Source: Halobaculum halobium (lineage in GTDB: Archaea; Halobacteriota; Halobacteria; Halobacteriales; Haloferacaceae). From it: a DNA stretch of 64,000 nt. The translations under genes and the position numbers were made by a program. The stretch covers positions 558,001-622,000 of the forward strand of contig NZ_CP126158.1 of the NCBI RefSeq assembly GCF_030127145.1, in the 5' to 3' direction. Every line of letters starts with the position of its first letter. Within the stretch, counting starts at the first letter, position 1. Below the pieces are notes generated by a model, which made no database searches, was not told the origin of the DNA, and was given only the letters and a program-made list of their open reading frames with translations. Positions 35,508 through 43,700 of the stretch are shown here, piece after piece.

Positions 35508-35768
35508 ATGGCCACGACCGCGGGCGAATCGGTCGACACGCCCGAGGCGGACGGTGACGAGCCGACGAGCGAGTCGTCCGGTCGCAACAGGCGCCGAGCC
35601 GTGCTCGCGGTGCTGCCGTTTCTCGGGATCGGGCTCGCTGACGTGGTGTTGCTGCTCATCTGGGGGATCGACCCGCTGTGGGGGTTCATGATCCTGCCGC
35701 CGATCCTGTTTTGCTCGGTACTCGCCTACATCGTGTTTTCCACTGACTTCCTCGAAAACCGGACCTGA
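35508..35768 (+). CDS. Small two-helix membrane protein, unknown
   Basis: 86 residues from the ATG at 35508. A polar, acidic N-terminus of about 33 residues ends in an RNRRR stretch (cytosolic by the positive-inside rule). Two membrane helices follow: VLAVLPFLGIGLADVVLLLI and FMILPPILFCSVLAYIVF, connected by WGIDPLWG. No enzyme motif. It probably belongs to one transcript with the two-helix gene at 35049-35444. The start was chosen at the internal ATG because upstream residues are shadow-like. Confidence 0.7.
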   Translation: MATTAGESVDTPEADGDEPTSESSGRNRRRAVLAVLPFLGIGLADVVLLLIWGIDPLWGFMILPPILFCSVLAYIVFSTDFLENRT

Positions 35769-35818
35769 CTCCGTCGTGGCAACAGCGCGCCGTCGCGGGC
35801 GAGCGCTCGGACCCCGGC

Positions 35819-36406
35819 TTATCCCCCGGTGTCGTACTTGTAGGTCGCCTCGTCGGGGTCGATGCCGAAGTCTTCGGCGGTCTCGTGTACCTCTGGCTCG
35901 GCCGCGCCGCCGTCGGCCGAGGCGGCCTTGAACCGCTCGCGGAAGTGCTCGGGCATCGTGAACTCCTCGCGGTCGAGCCGCAGCGGCGTCGCCGCGTCGC
36001 CCTCGTCGATGCGGACCTGATCCAGCCTGTCGGCGAGCGGGTCGGGAACCGCATCGTCATCCAGTTGCTCGAACCCGAACTGCTCGAGGTACGTCGCCGT
36101 CGGCGTGAAGCAGTACACCGCCTCAAACTCCTGGTCGCCGGCCTCCTCCACCAGACGTTCGACGACGTGCGCGCCGACGCCCTGCCCGCGCCACGACTCC
36201 AGCACGCCGATCCCGGTCAACTCGACGAAGTCGCCGTCGTCGGTCTTGTGAACCCGCAGGCGACCGAACCCCGCGCGCGTATTCGACCCCTCCTCGACCG
36301 CGATGACGTAGTCGCGCGACCGGAACGATCGCTCGTCGAGACCCATCTCCTCGATGTGATCGAGCAGCCACGCCTCGTCACGGTTCTTGGCGTCGCGGAC
36401 GTACAT
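35819..36406 (-). CDS. GNAT-family N-acetyltransferase
   Basis: 195-residue acetyltransferase. The GNAT core is seen as DYVIAVEEGSNTRAGFGRLR, VELTGIGVLESWRGQGVGAHVV (motif A, R-G-Q-G-V-G acetyl-CoA loop near residue 97) and AVYCFTPTATYLEQFGF (motif B). About 60 extra acidic residues follow at the C-terminus. The substrate is unknown. A TATA-like GGTAACAC (about 36428-36436) is 26 nt upstream of the ATG, so the mRNA is probably leaderless. Confidence 0.88.
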   Translation of the reverse strand: MYVRDAKNRDEAWLLDHIEEMGLDERSFRSRDYVIAVEEGSNTRAGFGRLRVHKTDDGDFVELTGIGVLESWRGQGVGAHVVERLVEEAGDQEFEAVYCFTPTATYLEQFGFEQLDDDAVPDPLADRLDQVRIDEGDAATPLRLDREEFTMPEHFRERFKAASADGGAAEPEVHETAEDFGIDPDEATYKYDTGG

Positions 36407-36475
36407 ACGGAACGCTACGCGGTCCGGTGTGTTACCGTTTGTGGAGGGGCCGACGGCGGTGGCGGGGTGACGGCG

Positions 36476-37273
36476 TCACCGCGCCGTCCACCCCCCGTCG
36501 ACCGCGAGACACGTGCCCGTCACGTAGCTGGCGGCGTCGCTCGCGAGGAACACGACCGGTCCCGCGACCTCCTCGGGCTCGGCGAAGCGATCGAGGGGCG
36601 TCCGGCTGCGGATCGACGCCATCAGCTGCTCGTTCCCCTCGATGTCGGCCGTCAGGTCGGTCAGAACGTACCCGGGGGCGACGGCGTTCACGCGCACCTC
36701 GGGCGCCCAGTCGAGCGCCATCGACTTCGTCACCCCGACGAGGCCGTGCTTGGAGGCGACGTACGGGTGTTGCCGGGGGAGTCCGACGAGCCCGCCGACG
36801 GAGGCGACGTTGATCAGGCTCCCGCCGTCGCTCGCGCGCAGCGACTCGGCCGCGGCGCGGGCACACCGGAACGCTCCCCGGAGGTTCACGTCGAGGACGA
36901 ACCCCTCGCCGTCTTCTGTCGTCGCCTCCGGCGGGCCAAGCGCGCCGTCGGGGTTCACGCCGGCGTTGTTGACGACGATGTCCGGCCCGCCGAGGTCAGC
37001 CGCGACCGTCGCGAACAGGTCAGTCACGTCGGCCGTGTCGGTCACGTCGGCCGGGCACGCAAGCGAGTCGACGCCGCGGGATTCGACGGCAGCGACGGCG
37101 TCCTCGACGGCCGCGGCGGTCCGACTCGTGGGAACCACGTCGGCGCCGGCAGTCGCCAGCCCCAGCGAGATGGCCCGTCCGATGCCACGGGTCCCGCCGG
37201 TGACGACGGCGACGCGGTCGGAGAGGTCGAAGGCGGTCGCGGGGTCGAACGCGCCGGCGGTGTCGTCTGTCAT
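36476..37273 (-). CDS. Short-chain dehydrogenase/reductase
   Basis: 265-residue NAD(P)-dependent oxidoreductase of the classical SDR family. It has TGGTRGIGRAISLGLA (cofactor-binding TGxxxGIG), the DIVVNNAGVN motif, and the catalytic Ser-Tyr-Lys in NVASVGGLVG and YVASKHG, then NAVAPGYVLTDLT and a C-terminal TGTCLAVDGGW typical of FabG-like enzymes. The substrate is unknown; 3-hydroxyacyl or other secondary alcohols are possible. It lies downstream of the fatty-acid transporter on the same strand but is separated by 162 bp and a U-tract, so it is probably a separate transcript. Start at the ATG at 37273. Confidence 0.9.
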   Translation of the reverse strand: MTDDTAGAFDPATAFDLSDRVAVVTGGTRGIGRAISLGLATAGADVVPTSRTAAAVEDAVAAVESRGVDSLACPADVTDTADVTDLFATVAADLGGPDIVVNNAGVNPDGALGPPEATTEDGEGFVLDVNLRGAFRCARAAAESLRASDGGSLINVASVGGLVGLPRQHPYVASKHGLVGVTKSMALDWAPEVRVNAVAPGYVLTDLTADIEGNEQLMASIRSRTPLDRFAEPEEVAGPVVFLASDAASYVTGTCLAVDGGWTAR

Positions 37274-37396
37274 ACGCTTGGGTCTCGCCGGCGCCACTTC
37301 GCTCTTGCCGCGGAGGCGGTGACGGAGCGGGCGGGCGGTCAGCGAGCGCCCGCGTGAGCGTCAGCCCGAGGCGGGGCTCACGCGGCGACGGCGAGG

Positions 37397-37403
37397 AAAA
37401 AAA
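37397..37403 (-). terminator. U-tract terminator of the AtoE-type transporter gene
   Basis: Seven consecutive A on the plus strand give a seven-U tract on the leftward transcript, 33 nt after the transporter stop. Runs of T this long are rare in this GC-rich DNA and are the usual archaeal termination signal. No strong hairpin is needed or seen. Confidence 0.6.
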
Positions 37404-37435
37404 CGGATCCGAGCGTCGAGCGCGGTCGGGTCGCT

Positions 37436-38821
37436 TCAGTACGGAACGAAGGTGAGCGCGAGCGCCAGGAACGGGATGAGCAGCAGCAGCATCGCCATCC
37501 CGTAGCCGAAGATGTCGCGAGCACGCATTCCGGTGATGCCCAGCAGCGGCAGCGCCCAGAACGGCTGGAACAGGTTCGTGTGCGCGTCGCCGACGGCGTA
37601 CGCGACGGTGGCCTTGCCGACCGGAACGCCCAACTCCTGGGCGGCCGCAACGACCGTCGGGCCGACGACCGTCCATTCGCCGCCGCCGGAGGGGACGAAG
37701 AGGTTGATGATGCCCGCGGTGACCCACGCGATCGCCGGGAACGTCGTCGGCGTCGCGACGCTCACGAGCGCGTCCGCGAGCGTCTCGGTGAGTCCGGAGC
37801 CGTTCATCATCCCGATGATCCCCGCGTAGAACGGGAACTGGAGGATGATGCCGCCGGTCGCGGTGACGGCGTCGTAGAACTGCTCTTGGTACGCGCGCGG
37901 GCGAGTGAACAGCAGCAGGCCGACGAACATGAACGCGAAGTTGACGACGTTCAGATTCAGCGCGTTCAGGCCCTGGTTCGCGAACGTCCACACGGAGAAG
38001 GCGACGCCGGCGAAGGCGATCAGCCCGCCCACGAGACGGCTCTGATCGATGGCGTCGGCGGGAGTGTCGATGTCCGGCCCCGAGGTGTCAACCGAGTCCT
38101 CCAGTTTGGCCTCGTCGACGTACTCGTCGATCCCCTCGGCGTTTTCGGGGTCGGGTGCGAGCAGGTACAGCACCAGTGACGCGTAGACGATGGCGAGCAC
38201 CGTCAGCGTGAGCGAGTACGACGAGAAGATAGTCTGAGAGATCGGGACGAGGCCGTCGAGCACGCCCTGCTGGATGAACACGTTATCCGGCGTGTTGATG
38301 AGCAGCGGCGCAGAGCCCGCCAGCCCCCAGTGCCACGTCAGCCCGAGGCCCATGTAGCCCGCGATGCACAGCAGCGGGTAGTGAACGTCGATGCCGCGCT
38401 GGTACGCCTGCCGGCCGACCTCGCGCGCGAGGACGGCGCCGACGATGAGGCCCATCCCCCACTGGATCCACGAGGCGACCATCGCGACGACGCCGACGAG
38501 CACGACCGCGCCGGCGCCGGAGTTCGTGGTCCCGGCGAGGCGGCCGATGAGGTCCTGCACGCGCGGGTGATACGCGATCGCGTACCCGGTCACGAGGATG
38601 AGGACCATCTGCATCCCGAAGGTGAGCAGCGCCCAGAAGCCGCCGTACCAGTGGCCGACCATCGCGGCCGGCCCCTCGCCCTCGAGGAGGACGCCGCCGA
38701 GGAAGACGACGTAACTCAACAGGATCGCGAACAGGAACGGGCTCGGCATCCACCGCTCCACCGTTCCCGCCAGCCTGCGTCCGAATCGCTGTACGACCGT
38801 GCCACCGCCACGTGTTGACAT
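37436..38821 (-). CDS. Short-chain fatty acid transporter, AtoE family
   Basis: 461 residues from the ATG at 38821. Polytopic membrane protein (about 12 segments) matching the AtoE/short-chain fatty acid transporter family. Seen: LAGTVERWMPSPFLFAILLS near the N-terminus, GHWYGGFWALLTFGMQMVL, SWIQWGMGLIVGAVLAREV, GLTWHWGLAGSAPLLINTP, and the C-terminal VPSGGGEWTVVGPTVVAAA followed by GDAHTNLFQPFWALPLLGI. An acidic cytosolic loop lies near residues 270-300. It is divergent from an acyl/acetyl-CoA ligase with a 132-bp shared promoter region, so uptake and CoA activation of acids such as acetate, butyrate or acetoacetate is a reasonable inference. Confidence 0.9.
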   Translation of the reverse strand: MSTRGGGTVVQRFGRRLAGTVERWMPSPFLFAILLSYVVFLGGVLLEGEGPAAMVGHWYGGFWALLTFGMQMVLILVTGYAIAYHPRVQDLIGRLAGTTNSGAGAVVLVGVVAMVASWIQWGMGLIVGAVLAREVGRQAYQRGIDVHYPLLCIAGYMGLGLTWHWGLAGSAPLLINTPDNVFIQQGVLDGLVPISQTIFSSYSLTLTVLAIVYASLVLYLLAPDPENAEGIDEYVDEAKLEDSVDTSGPDIDTPADAIDQSRLVGGLIAFAGVAFSVWTFANQGLNALNLNVVNFAFMFVGLLLFTRPRAYQEQFYDAVTATGGIILQFPFYAGIIGMMNGSGLTETLADALVSVATPTTFPAIAWVTAGIINLFVPSGGGEWTVVGPTVVAAAQELGVPVGKATVAYAVGDAHTNLFQPFWALPLLGITGMRARDIFGYGMAMLLLLIPFLALALTFVPY

Positions 38822-38953
38822 ACAGCGGGAGAGGCGCAGCGGCTCGGATAAAGCCCCGTCAGACGAAGGCCGGACGCGTCGGCGACGCGGGGCCACGAGC
38901 GGACGCCGGGCACCGGCAAACATACCTACCCCACGGGAGAACCGTCCGACGAC

Positions 38954-40966
38954 ATGGCCCCGACGGAGGTCGACACGGACGAGATCGTCCACGAGCCCGG
39001 CGAGGCGTTCGCCGAGGCGACGAACGTCCGCGCGTTCATGCGCGAGCACGGCATCGACGACTACGAGGAGCTGATCGAGCGCACCACCACCGAGCTCGAC
39101 GGGGAACCCGACTCGGGCGTCGATTGGTTCTGGGACGAGCTGGTCGACTACCTCGACATCGACTTCTACGAGGAGTACGACGCGGTGCGCGACGACACCG
39201 ACGGGCCCCAGTTCTCCGACTGGTACCCGGGCGGCGAGATCAACGTCGCGCACAACGTCCTCGATCGCCACGCAGCCGGCGACGCCCGCGACGACGTGGC
39301 GTGCGTCTGGGAGGGGGAACCCGGCGACGTGCGCGAGGTCACCTTCGGGGACCTCCACGAACAGAGTAACCGCGTCGCGAACTACTTGGAGTCGAAGGGC
39401 GTCGACACCGGCGACACGGTCGGCCTCTACATGCCGATGGTCCCCGAGGTGATGAGCATCCTCTACGGCTGCTTCAAGGTGGGTGCGATCGCCGTACCGA
39501 TATTCTCGGGCTTCGGCGTCGACGCGACCGCGACCCGGATCGACGACTCCGAGTGTTCGGTGCTGTTCACCGGCGACGGCTTCTACCGCCGCGGCAGCGA
39601 GATCACGCTGAAAGACGCCGCAGACGAGGCGATCGACGAGGTCGGCCACGTCGATGACGTGGTCGTGTTCGACCGTCTCGGCGGTAGCGACCCGGACGCC
39701 GCTGTCGAGGTCCCGTGGGACGACGACCGCGATTCGTGGTGGGCCGACTCCGTCGCCGAAGCGTCACCAGTGTACGAGACGAAATCGCTACCCTCGGATC
39801 AGGAGTCGATGCTGCTGTACTCCTCGGGGACGACGGGGACGCCCAAGGGGATCGTCCACACTCACGCCGGCGTCCAGCTGCAGTGCGCCAAGGAAATCCA
39901 CTTCGGCTTCGACCAGAAGCCCGACGACGTGTTCTGGTGGGTCTCCGACATCGGCTGGATGATGGGGCCGTGGACGCTCATCGGGAACCACAGCTTCGGC
40001 GGCACGGTCCTGATGTACGAGGGCGCGCCCGACCACCCGGGCCCGGACCGCTTCTGGGAGACGATCGACCGCCACGACGTGACGCAGTTCGGCATCTCGC
40101 CGACGGCGATCCGCGCGCTGCGCAAGCACGGCGACGAGCACGTCGAGGGACACGACCTCTCCAGCCTGCGGATCCTCGGGTCGACCGGCGAGCCGTGGGA
40201 CCCCGAGAGCTGGCTGTGGTTCTACGAGCACGTCGGGAACGGCGAGATCCCGATCGTCAACATCTCCGGCGGCACGGAGATCTGCGGCTGCTTCCTCATG
40301 CCGATGCCCGATCAGCCGCTCAAGCCGTGCACGCTCGGCGGTCCCGGACTGGGGATGGACATCGACATCGTCGACGAGGCGGGCGAGTCGATCGCCGACT
40401 CCAACGAGCGGGGCTACCTCGTCGCGCGCGACTCCTGTCCTTCGATGACCAAGAGCCTCTGGTCGGGCGACGAGCGCTATCTAGCGGAGTACTGGTCGAC
40501 GTTCACGGAGCCGCCGCTGTGGAACCACGGCGACTGGGCGCAAAAGGACGAGGACGGCTTCTGGTTCCTTCACGGCCGCGCCGACGACACGCTCAACGTC
40601 GCCGGTCGGAAGGTCGGCCCCGCCGAGATCGAGGGCGTTCTCATCGACCACGACGCCGTCAATCAGGCGGTCGCCGTCGGCGTCGACGACGACACCACCG
40701 GTACCGCCGTCGTCGCGTACGTGGTGCTCGAACCGGGCGCCGATCCGGGCGACGACCTGCGCGAGGAGCTTCGCGCGCTCGTCGGCGAGGAGCACGGGAA
40801 GCCGTTCCGCCCCCGCGAGATCCTCTTCGTCCAGGAGTTCCCCAAGACGCAGTCGGGGAAGATCATCCGCCGGGCCGTCTCGGCCGTCTACGAGGGCGAG
40901 GATCCCGGCGACCTCTCGTCGATGGAGAACCCCGAGGCGCTGGAGGCGATTCGGGAGGCGAGCTAG
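38954..40966 (+). CDS. AMP-forming acyl/acetyl-CoA synthetase
   Basis: 670-residue ANL-superfamily ligase that adenylates a short carboxylic acid and transfers it to CoA. Motifs in order: an acetyl-CoA synthetase-like N-terminal cap (FYEEYDAVRDDTDGPQFSDW, WYPGGEINVAHNVLDRHA), P-loop LLYSSGTTGTPKGIVHTHA near residue 280, WWVSDIGWMMGPW, SGGTEICGCF, the hinge HGRADDTLNVAGRKVGPAEIE, and the C-terminal KTQSGKIIRR catalytic Lys. The exact acid (acetate, propionate or butyrate) cannot be read. It pairs divergently with the AtoE-type transporter and converges, with a 4-nt overlap, on a fragment-like relative. Confidence 0.93.
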   Translation: MAPTEVDTDEIVHEPGEAFAEATNVRAFMREHGIDDYEELIERTTTELDGEPDSGVDWFWDELVDYLDIDFYEEYDAVRDDTDGPQFSDWYPGGEINVAHNVLDRHAAGDARDDVACVWEGEPGDVREVTFGDLHEQSNRVANYLESKGVDTGDTVGLYMPMVPEVMSILYGCFKVGAIAVPIFSGFGVDATATRIDDSECSVLFTGDGFYRRGSEITLKDAADEAIDEVGHVDDVVVFDRLGGSDPDAAVEVPWDDDRDSWWADSVAEASPVYETKSLPSDQESMLLYSSGTTGTPKGIVHTHAGVQLQCAKEIHFGFDQKPDDVFWWVSDIGWMMGPWTLIGNHSFGGTVLMYEGAPDHPGPDRFWETIDRHDVTQFGISPTAIRALRKHGDEHVEGHDLSSLRILGSTGEPWDPESWLWFYEHVGNGEIPIVNISGGTEICGCFLMPMPDQPLKPCTLGGPGLGMDIDIVDEAGESIADSNERGYLVARDSCPSMTKSLWSGDERYLAEYWSTFTEPPLWNHGDWAQKDEDGFWFLHGRADDTLNVAGRKVGPAEIEGVLIDHDAVNQAVAVGVDDDTTGTAVVAYVVLEPGADPGDDLREELRALVGEEHGKPFRPREILFVQEFPKTQSGKIIRRAVSAVYEGEDPGDLSSMENPEALEAIREAS

Positions 40967-41718
40967 AGCGGTACGTCGGCGACGTTCAGCACACGGGTTT
41001 CGGGGACCGGTCCGTCACCCGCGACGACCGCCGCGGTCGCCTCCAGCGGCGCGTCTTCCGCCGGAAGCGCGATCGTACCGCCGGCGAGAAGCGGTGCGAG
41101 CACCCCGGCAGCGACCGTTCTTGCGTCGCTCAGTGGCGCGCGCACCGCGACGCGCGAGTCGGCGTCGATCCCGACCGCGTCTTCGGCGTCGCGGGCGGCC
41201 GCGAGCAGGTCGGCGTGCGAGTACGCGCGGGGGTCGTCGCCGACCTGCTGGCGACCGCGAAGGACGGCGTCGCCCGGGTCGTGGAACGTCGGCGGGAACG
41301 CGGGGTTCTCGCTCCACACCTCCTCTTCCCAGTGCGTGGTGTCCGGCCGGTCGGGGTCGCCGCCGAAGGCGACGAGCTTCGAGCCGCCCGGGAGGTCGAA
41401 CGCGCCCTCGCGCTCGACGGGGACGACCACGGCGCGGGCGTCGCACTCGCGGCCCGGATCCGCGTCGAACTCGGATACTGCGCCCAGGAGCGCGGCCCCG
41501 AGGAAGGTGAAGATCGGCTGCGGATGCGGGTCGGGGTCGACGACGACGCGGTCGCCCTCGCGGACGCCGACGTGGCTGAGCACGTTCCCGGCCTTGTAGG
41601 CGGTGTTACACAGGTCGAAGTAGCTGTACGTCCGGTCCAGTTCCGCGGCGTACAGCGCCGGGCGATCGCTCCGGCGCTCGCGCGCGAGGAGGTCGCCGAC
41701 GAGCGAGAAGTCGGACAT
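40963..41718 (-). CDS. Stand-alone N-terminal-like fragment of an AMP-binding ligase
   Basis: 251 residues from the ATG at 41718. The first 60 residues resemble the start of an ANL ligase (RPALYAAELDRTYSYFDLCN, AGNVLSHVGVREGDRVVV, PIFTFLGAALLGAV). The rest has only remnants of the fold and none of the catalytic motifs: no SGTTG P-loop, no hinge, no QSGK lysine. It is therefore probably not a ligase; it could be a regulatory or binding subunit or a decaying copy. The codon composition is normal for the genome and the frame is intact, which argues for a maintained gene. Its stop overlaps the stop of the convergent full-length ligase within the palindrome CTAG. Confidence 0.72.
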   Translation of the reverse strand: MSDFSLVGDLLARERRSDRPALYAAELDRTYSYFDLCNTAYKAGNVLSHVGVREGDRVVVDPDPHPQPIFTFLGAALLGAVSEFDADPGRECDARAVVVPVEREGAFDLPGGSKLVAFGGDPDRPDTTHWEEEVWSENPAFPPTFHDPGDAVLRGRQQVGDDPRAYSHADLLAAARDAEDAVGIDADSRVAVRAPLSDARTVAAGVLAPLLAGGTIALPAEDAPLEATAAVVAGDGPVPETRVLNVADVPL

Positions 41719-41787
41719 ACCGGGCTTTGGACCGGGGCGACCAAGAGGGGTCCGGCACGCTCCGCTGGGCACCGGGAGGGCCGTGGG

Positions 41788-42816
41788 TTACAGTTCCAGC
41801 CCGCGGATCGCGACGCCCTCGCCCTCGGCGACGGTTCCGATCACCGTCCCGTCGGTCCCGCTCGCCAGCGATTCGGCGCGGTCGGGGTCGACGGCGGCGA
41901 CGAAGCCCGTCCCCATGTTGAACGTGCGGTGCATCTCCTCGTCGGTGACGTTGCCCTGTTCTTGCACGAACTCGAAGACGGGCTGGACGGGCCACGGGTC
42001 GGTGACCTCGTAGCGGTTCTCCCCCAACCGATCCAGGTTGGTCCAGCCGCCGCCGGTGACGTGGGCGGCGCCGCGGACGCCGTGCTCGCGCATCGGGCCC
42101 AGCAGGTCCGCGTAGATGCGCGTCGGCTCCAGCAGCGCCTCGCCGACGGTTTCGTAGCCGTCGAATGGGCACGGGTCGGTGTACTCGTGCTCGCGCGTCG
42201 CGGCCTCGCGCGCCAGCGTCAGCCCGTTGGAGTGGATGCCCGACGACGCCCAGCCGACGAGCGCGTCGCCCGGCTCGGCGTGGCCGTCGAAGACGGCGTC
42301 CTTCGCGACGAGGCCGGCGCAGGTGCCCGCCAGGTCGAGGCCCTTGATCACCTCGGGCATCACCGCAGTCTCGCCGCCGACGAGCGCGACGCCGGCGCGC
42401 TCGGCCCCCTCGCGCAGGCCGGCGCCGACCTGCTCGGAGAACGTCTCGTCAGGTTCGTCGACGGCGAGGTAGTCGACGAACGCGACCGGGTCGACGCCGG
42501 CGGCGACGAGGTCGTTGGCGTTCATCGCGATGCAGTCGATGCCGACCGTCGAGTAGTCCTCCAGCGCCTCGGCGACGATGAGCTTCGTGCCGACGCCGTC
42601 GGTCGCGAGCGCGAGGTAGCGGTCGCCGATGTCGAGCAGGCCGGCGTAGTCGCTCCCCTCGGCACCGGCGTCGCCGACGGCCGACACCAGCGCGGCGGTC
42701 GCGGCCTCGCTGGCGTCGATGTCGACGCCGGCGTCCGCGTAGGTGAGTTCCTTGTCGGTGTCCTCGGGCCCGTCGTCCGCGTCCGCGCCGTCTCCGCGCG
42801 CGGCGTCGTCTGGCAT
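41788..42816 (-). CDS. purM: Phosphoribosylformylglycinamidine cyclo-ligase (AIR synthetase)
   Basis: 342 residues from the ATG at 42816. Purine biosynthesis enzyme closing FGAM to aminoimidazole ribotide with ATP. The PurM fold is seen as LTYADAGVDIDASEAATAAL, LALATDGVGTKLIVAEAL, DCIAMNANDLVAAGVDP, ALVGGETAVMPEVIKGLDLAG, GWASSGIHSNGLTLAR, and AAHVTGGGWTNLDRLGEN followed by HRTFNMGTGFVAAV. An acidic extension of about 22 residues precedes the core. It is monocistronic by position; the upstream spacer holds a strong inverted repeat. Confidence 0.96.
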   Translation of the reverse strand: MPDDAARGDGADADDGPEDTDKELTYADAGVDIDASEAATAALVSAVGDAGAEGSDYAGLLDIGDRYLALATDGVGTKLIVAEALEDYSTVGIDCIAMNANDLVAAGVDPVAFVDYLAVDEPDETFSEQVGAGLREGAERAGVALVGGETAVMPEVIKGLDLAGTCAGLVAKDAVFDGHAEPGDALVGWASSGIHSNGLTLAREAATREHEYTDPCPFDGYETVGEALLEPTRIYADLLGPMREHGVRGAAHVTGGGWTNLDRLGENRYEVTDPWPVQPVFEFVQEQGNVTDEEMHRTFNMGTGFVAAVDPDRAESLASGTDGTVIGTVAEGEGVAIRGLEL

Positions 42817-42928
42817 GTGTGAGAGGGGTTCGGGCGGGAGCAAAAGCGCACCGACAGCGCGGCCGACCGAGCGGAGGCCGCGACGTATCGGCGGCGAGGT
42901 CCGCGGGTCGAGCCGCCCACGGGCACAG

Positions 42929-42955
42929 CGAGGCACGAACGAAGCGAGTGCCTCG
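42929..42955. other. 8-bp inverted repeat in purM/M50 spacer
   Basis: Perfect CGAGGCAC / GTGCCTCG stem around an 11-nt loop with GAACGAAGCGA. A related GCGAACGCAGCGAG motif follows at about 42966-42980. On the minus strand it lies 50 to 77 nt after the stop of the traB-M50 operon and about 113 nt before purM. GAACGAAGCGAG-type palindromes are, as I recall, scattered through haloarchaeal intergenic DNA. It could act as a transcript 3' end. Confidence 0.6.
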
Positions 42956-43005
42956 TCGCGAATGGCGAACGCAGCGAGTCGCACCGATCGGTCGGTATCG
43001 CCCCG

Positions 43006-43700
43006 TCAGAACAGCACGAACAGCGCGAACCCGATCGCGAGCGCCGCGCTCGGGAGGAACGCCGCGAGCCACACCGGCGTCGACCACGCCCGGACGGTCG
43101 CGCCGTCGAGCGGGCCGAACGGAATGAGGTTGAACGCCGCGAGCAGGAGGTTCACCGCGACGCCGTAGGTCCCGACCGTCAGCGCGAGTTGCGAGAACCC
43201 CGCGAACCCGATCGCCAGCAACGGCGCGAACACGGCCGCGAGCACGAGGTTCACGGCCGGCCCGGCAAGCGCGATGAGCCCGTTCTCGCGCTTCGAGATC
43301 CGGCCGACGTGGTGGACCGCTCCGGGCGCGGCGAACAGGAAGCCCGCGGTCGCGGCGACGACCGCGAGAAACAGCATACCGTAGTCGGCCCGGAACGCCG
43401 CCCGCTGGCCGTACCGAACGGCGACGACCTTGTGCCCGAGTTCGTGGAGGAGGAACGCGACCCCGGCGGTGACGAGGCTCACGACGAACAGCCCGGCGAG
43501 CGAGCCGACCGCGCCCGCCGCAAGCGAGTTCATCACAACCGCACCGCCGCCGGCGAAGAACACCGCGAACGCGACAGACAGCGCGAGCCACGCCAGTCCG
43601 AGGTCGCGAAGCTCTCGGGTGGAAAACGAGAGCCCGCCGGCGGCGAAGTCCCCGCCGGGGGATTCGACCTCCCGCCGCTGCCGCCGCGGGCGCGGCTCAC
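43006..43700 (-). pseudogene. M50-like (site-2 protease) membrane metalloprotease, frameshifted near the N-terminus
   Basis: The main open frame encodes a six-helix membrane protease with the zinc motif LLHELGHKVV and a second-ligand region IPFGPLDGAT, as in site-2 proteases. Coding sequence continues upstream of the first usable start (a GTG at 43563): LSFSTRELRDLGLAWLALSV is a normal family N-terminus, yet that frame has no start codon before a stop inside traB. A GTG at 43700 overlapping the TraB stop (GTGA) is in another frame. One added base in the GGG run at 43671-43673 joins it to give a 231-residue protein. I take the gene to be intact in the organism and the sequence to lack one base. 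Confidence 0.72.

Noticed and set aside
38812-39369. Rightward frame at the start of the CoA ligase and across the divergent promoter
   Set aside because: Arg-rich shadow of the ligase frame; the ligase frame has the cap-domain motifs.
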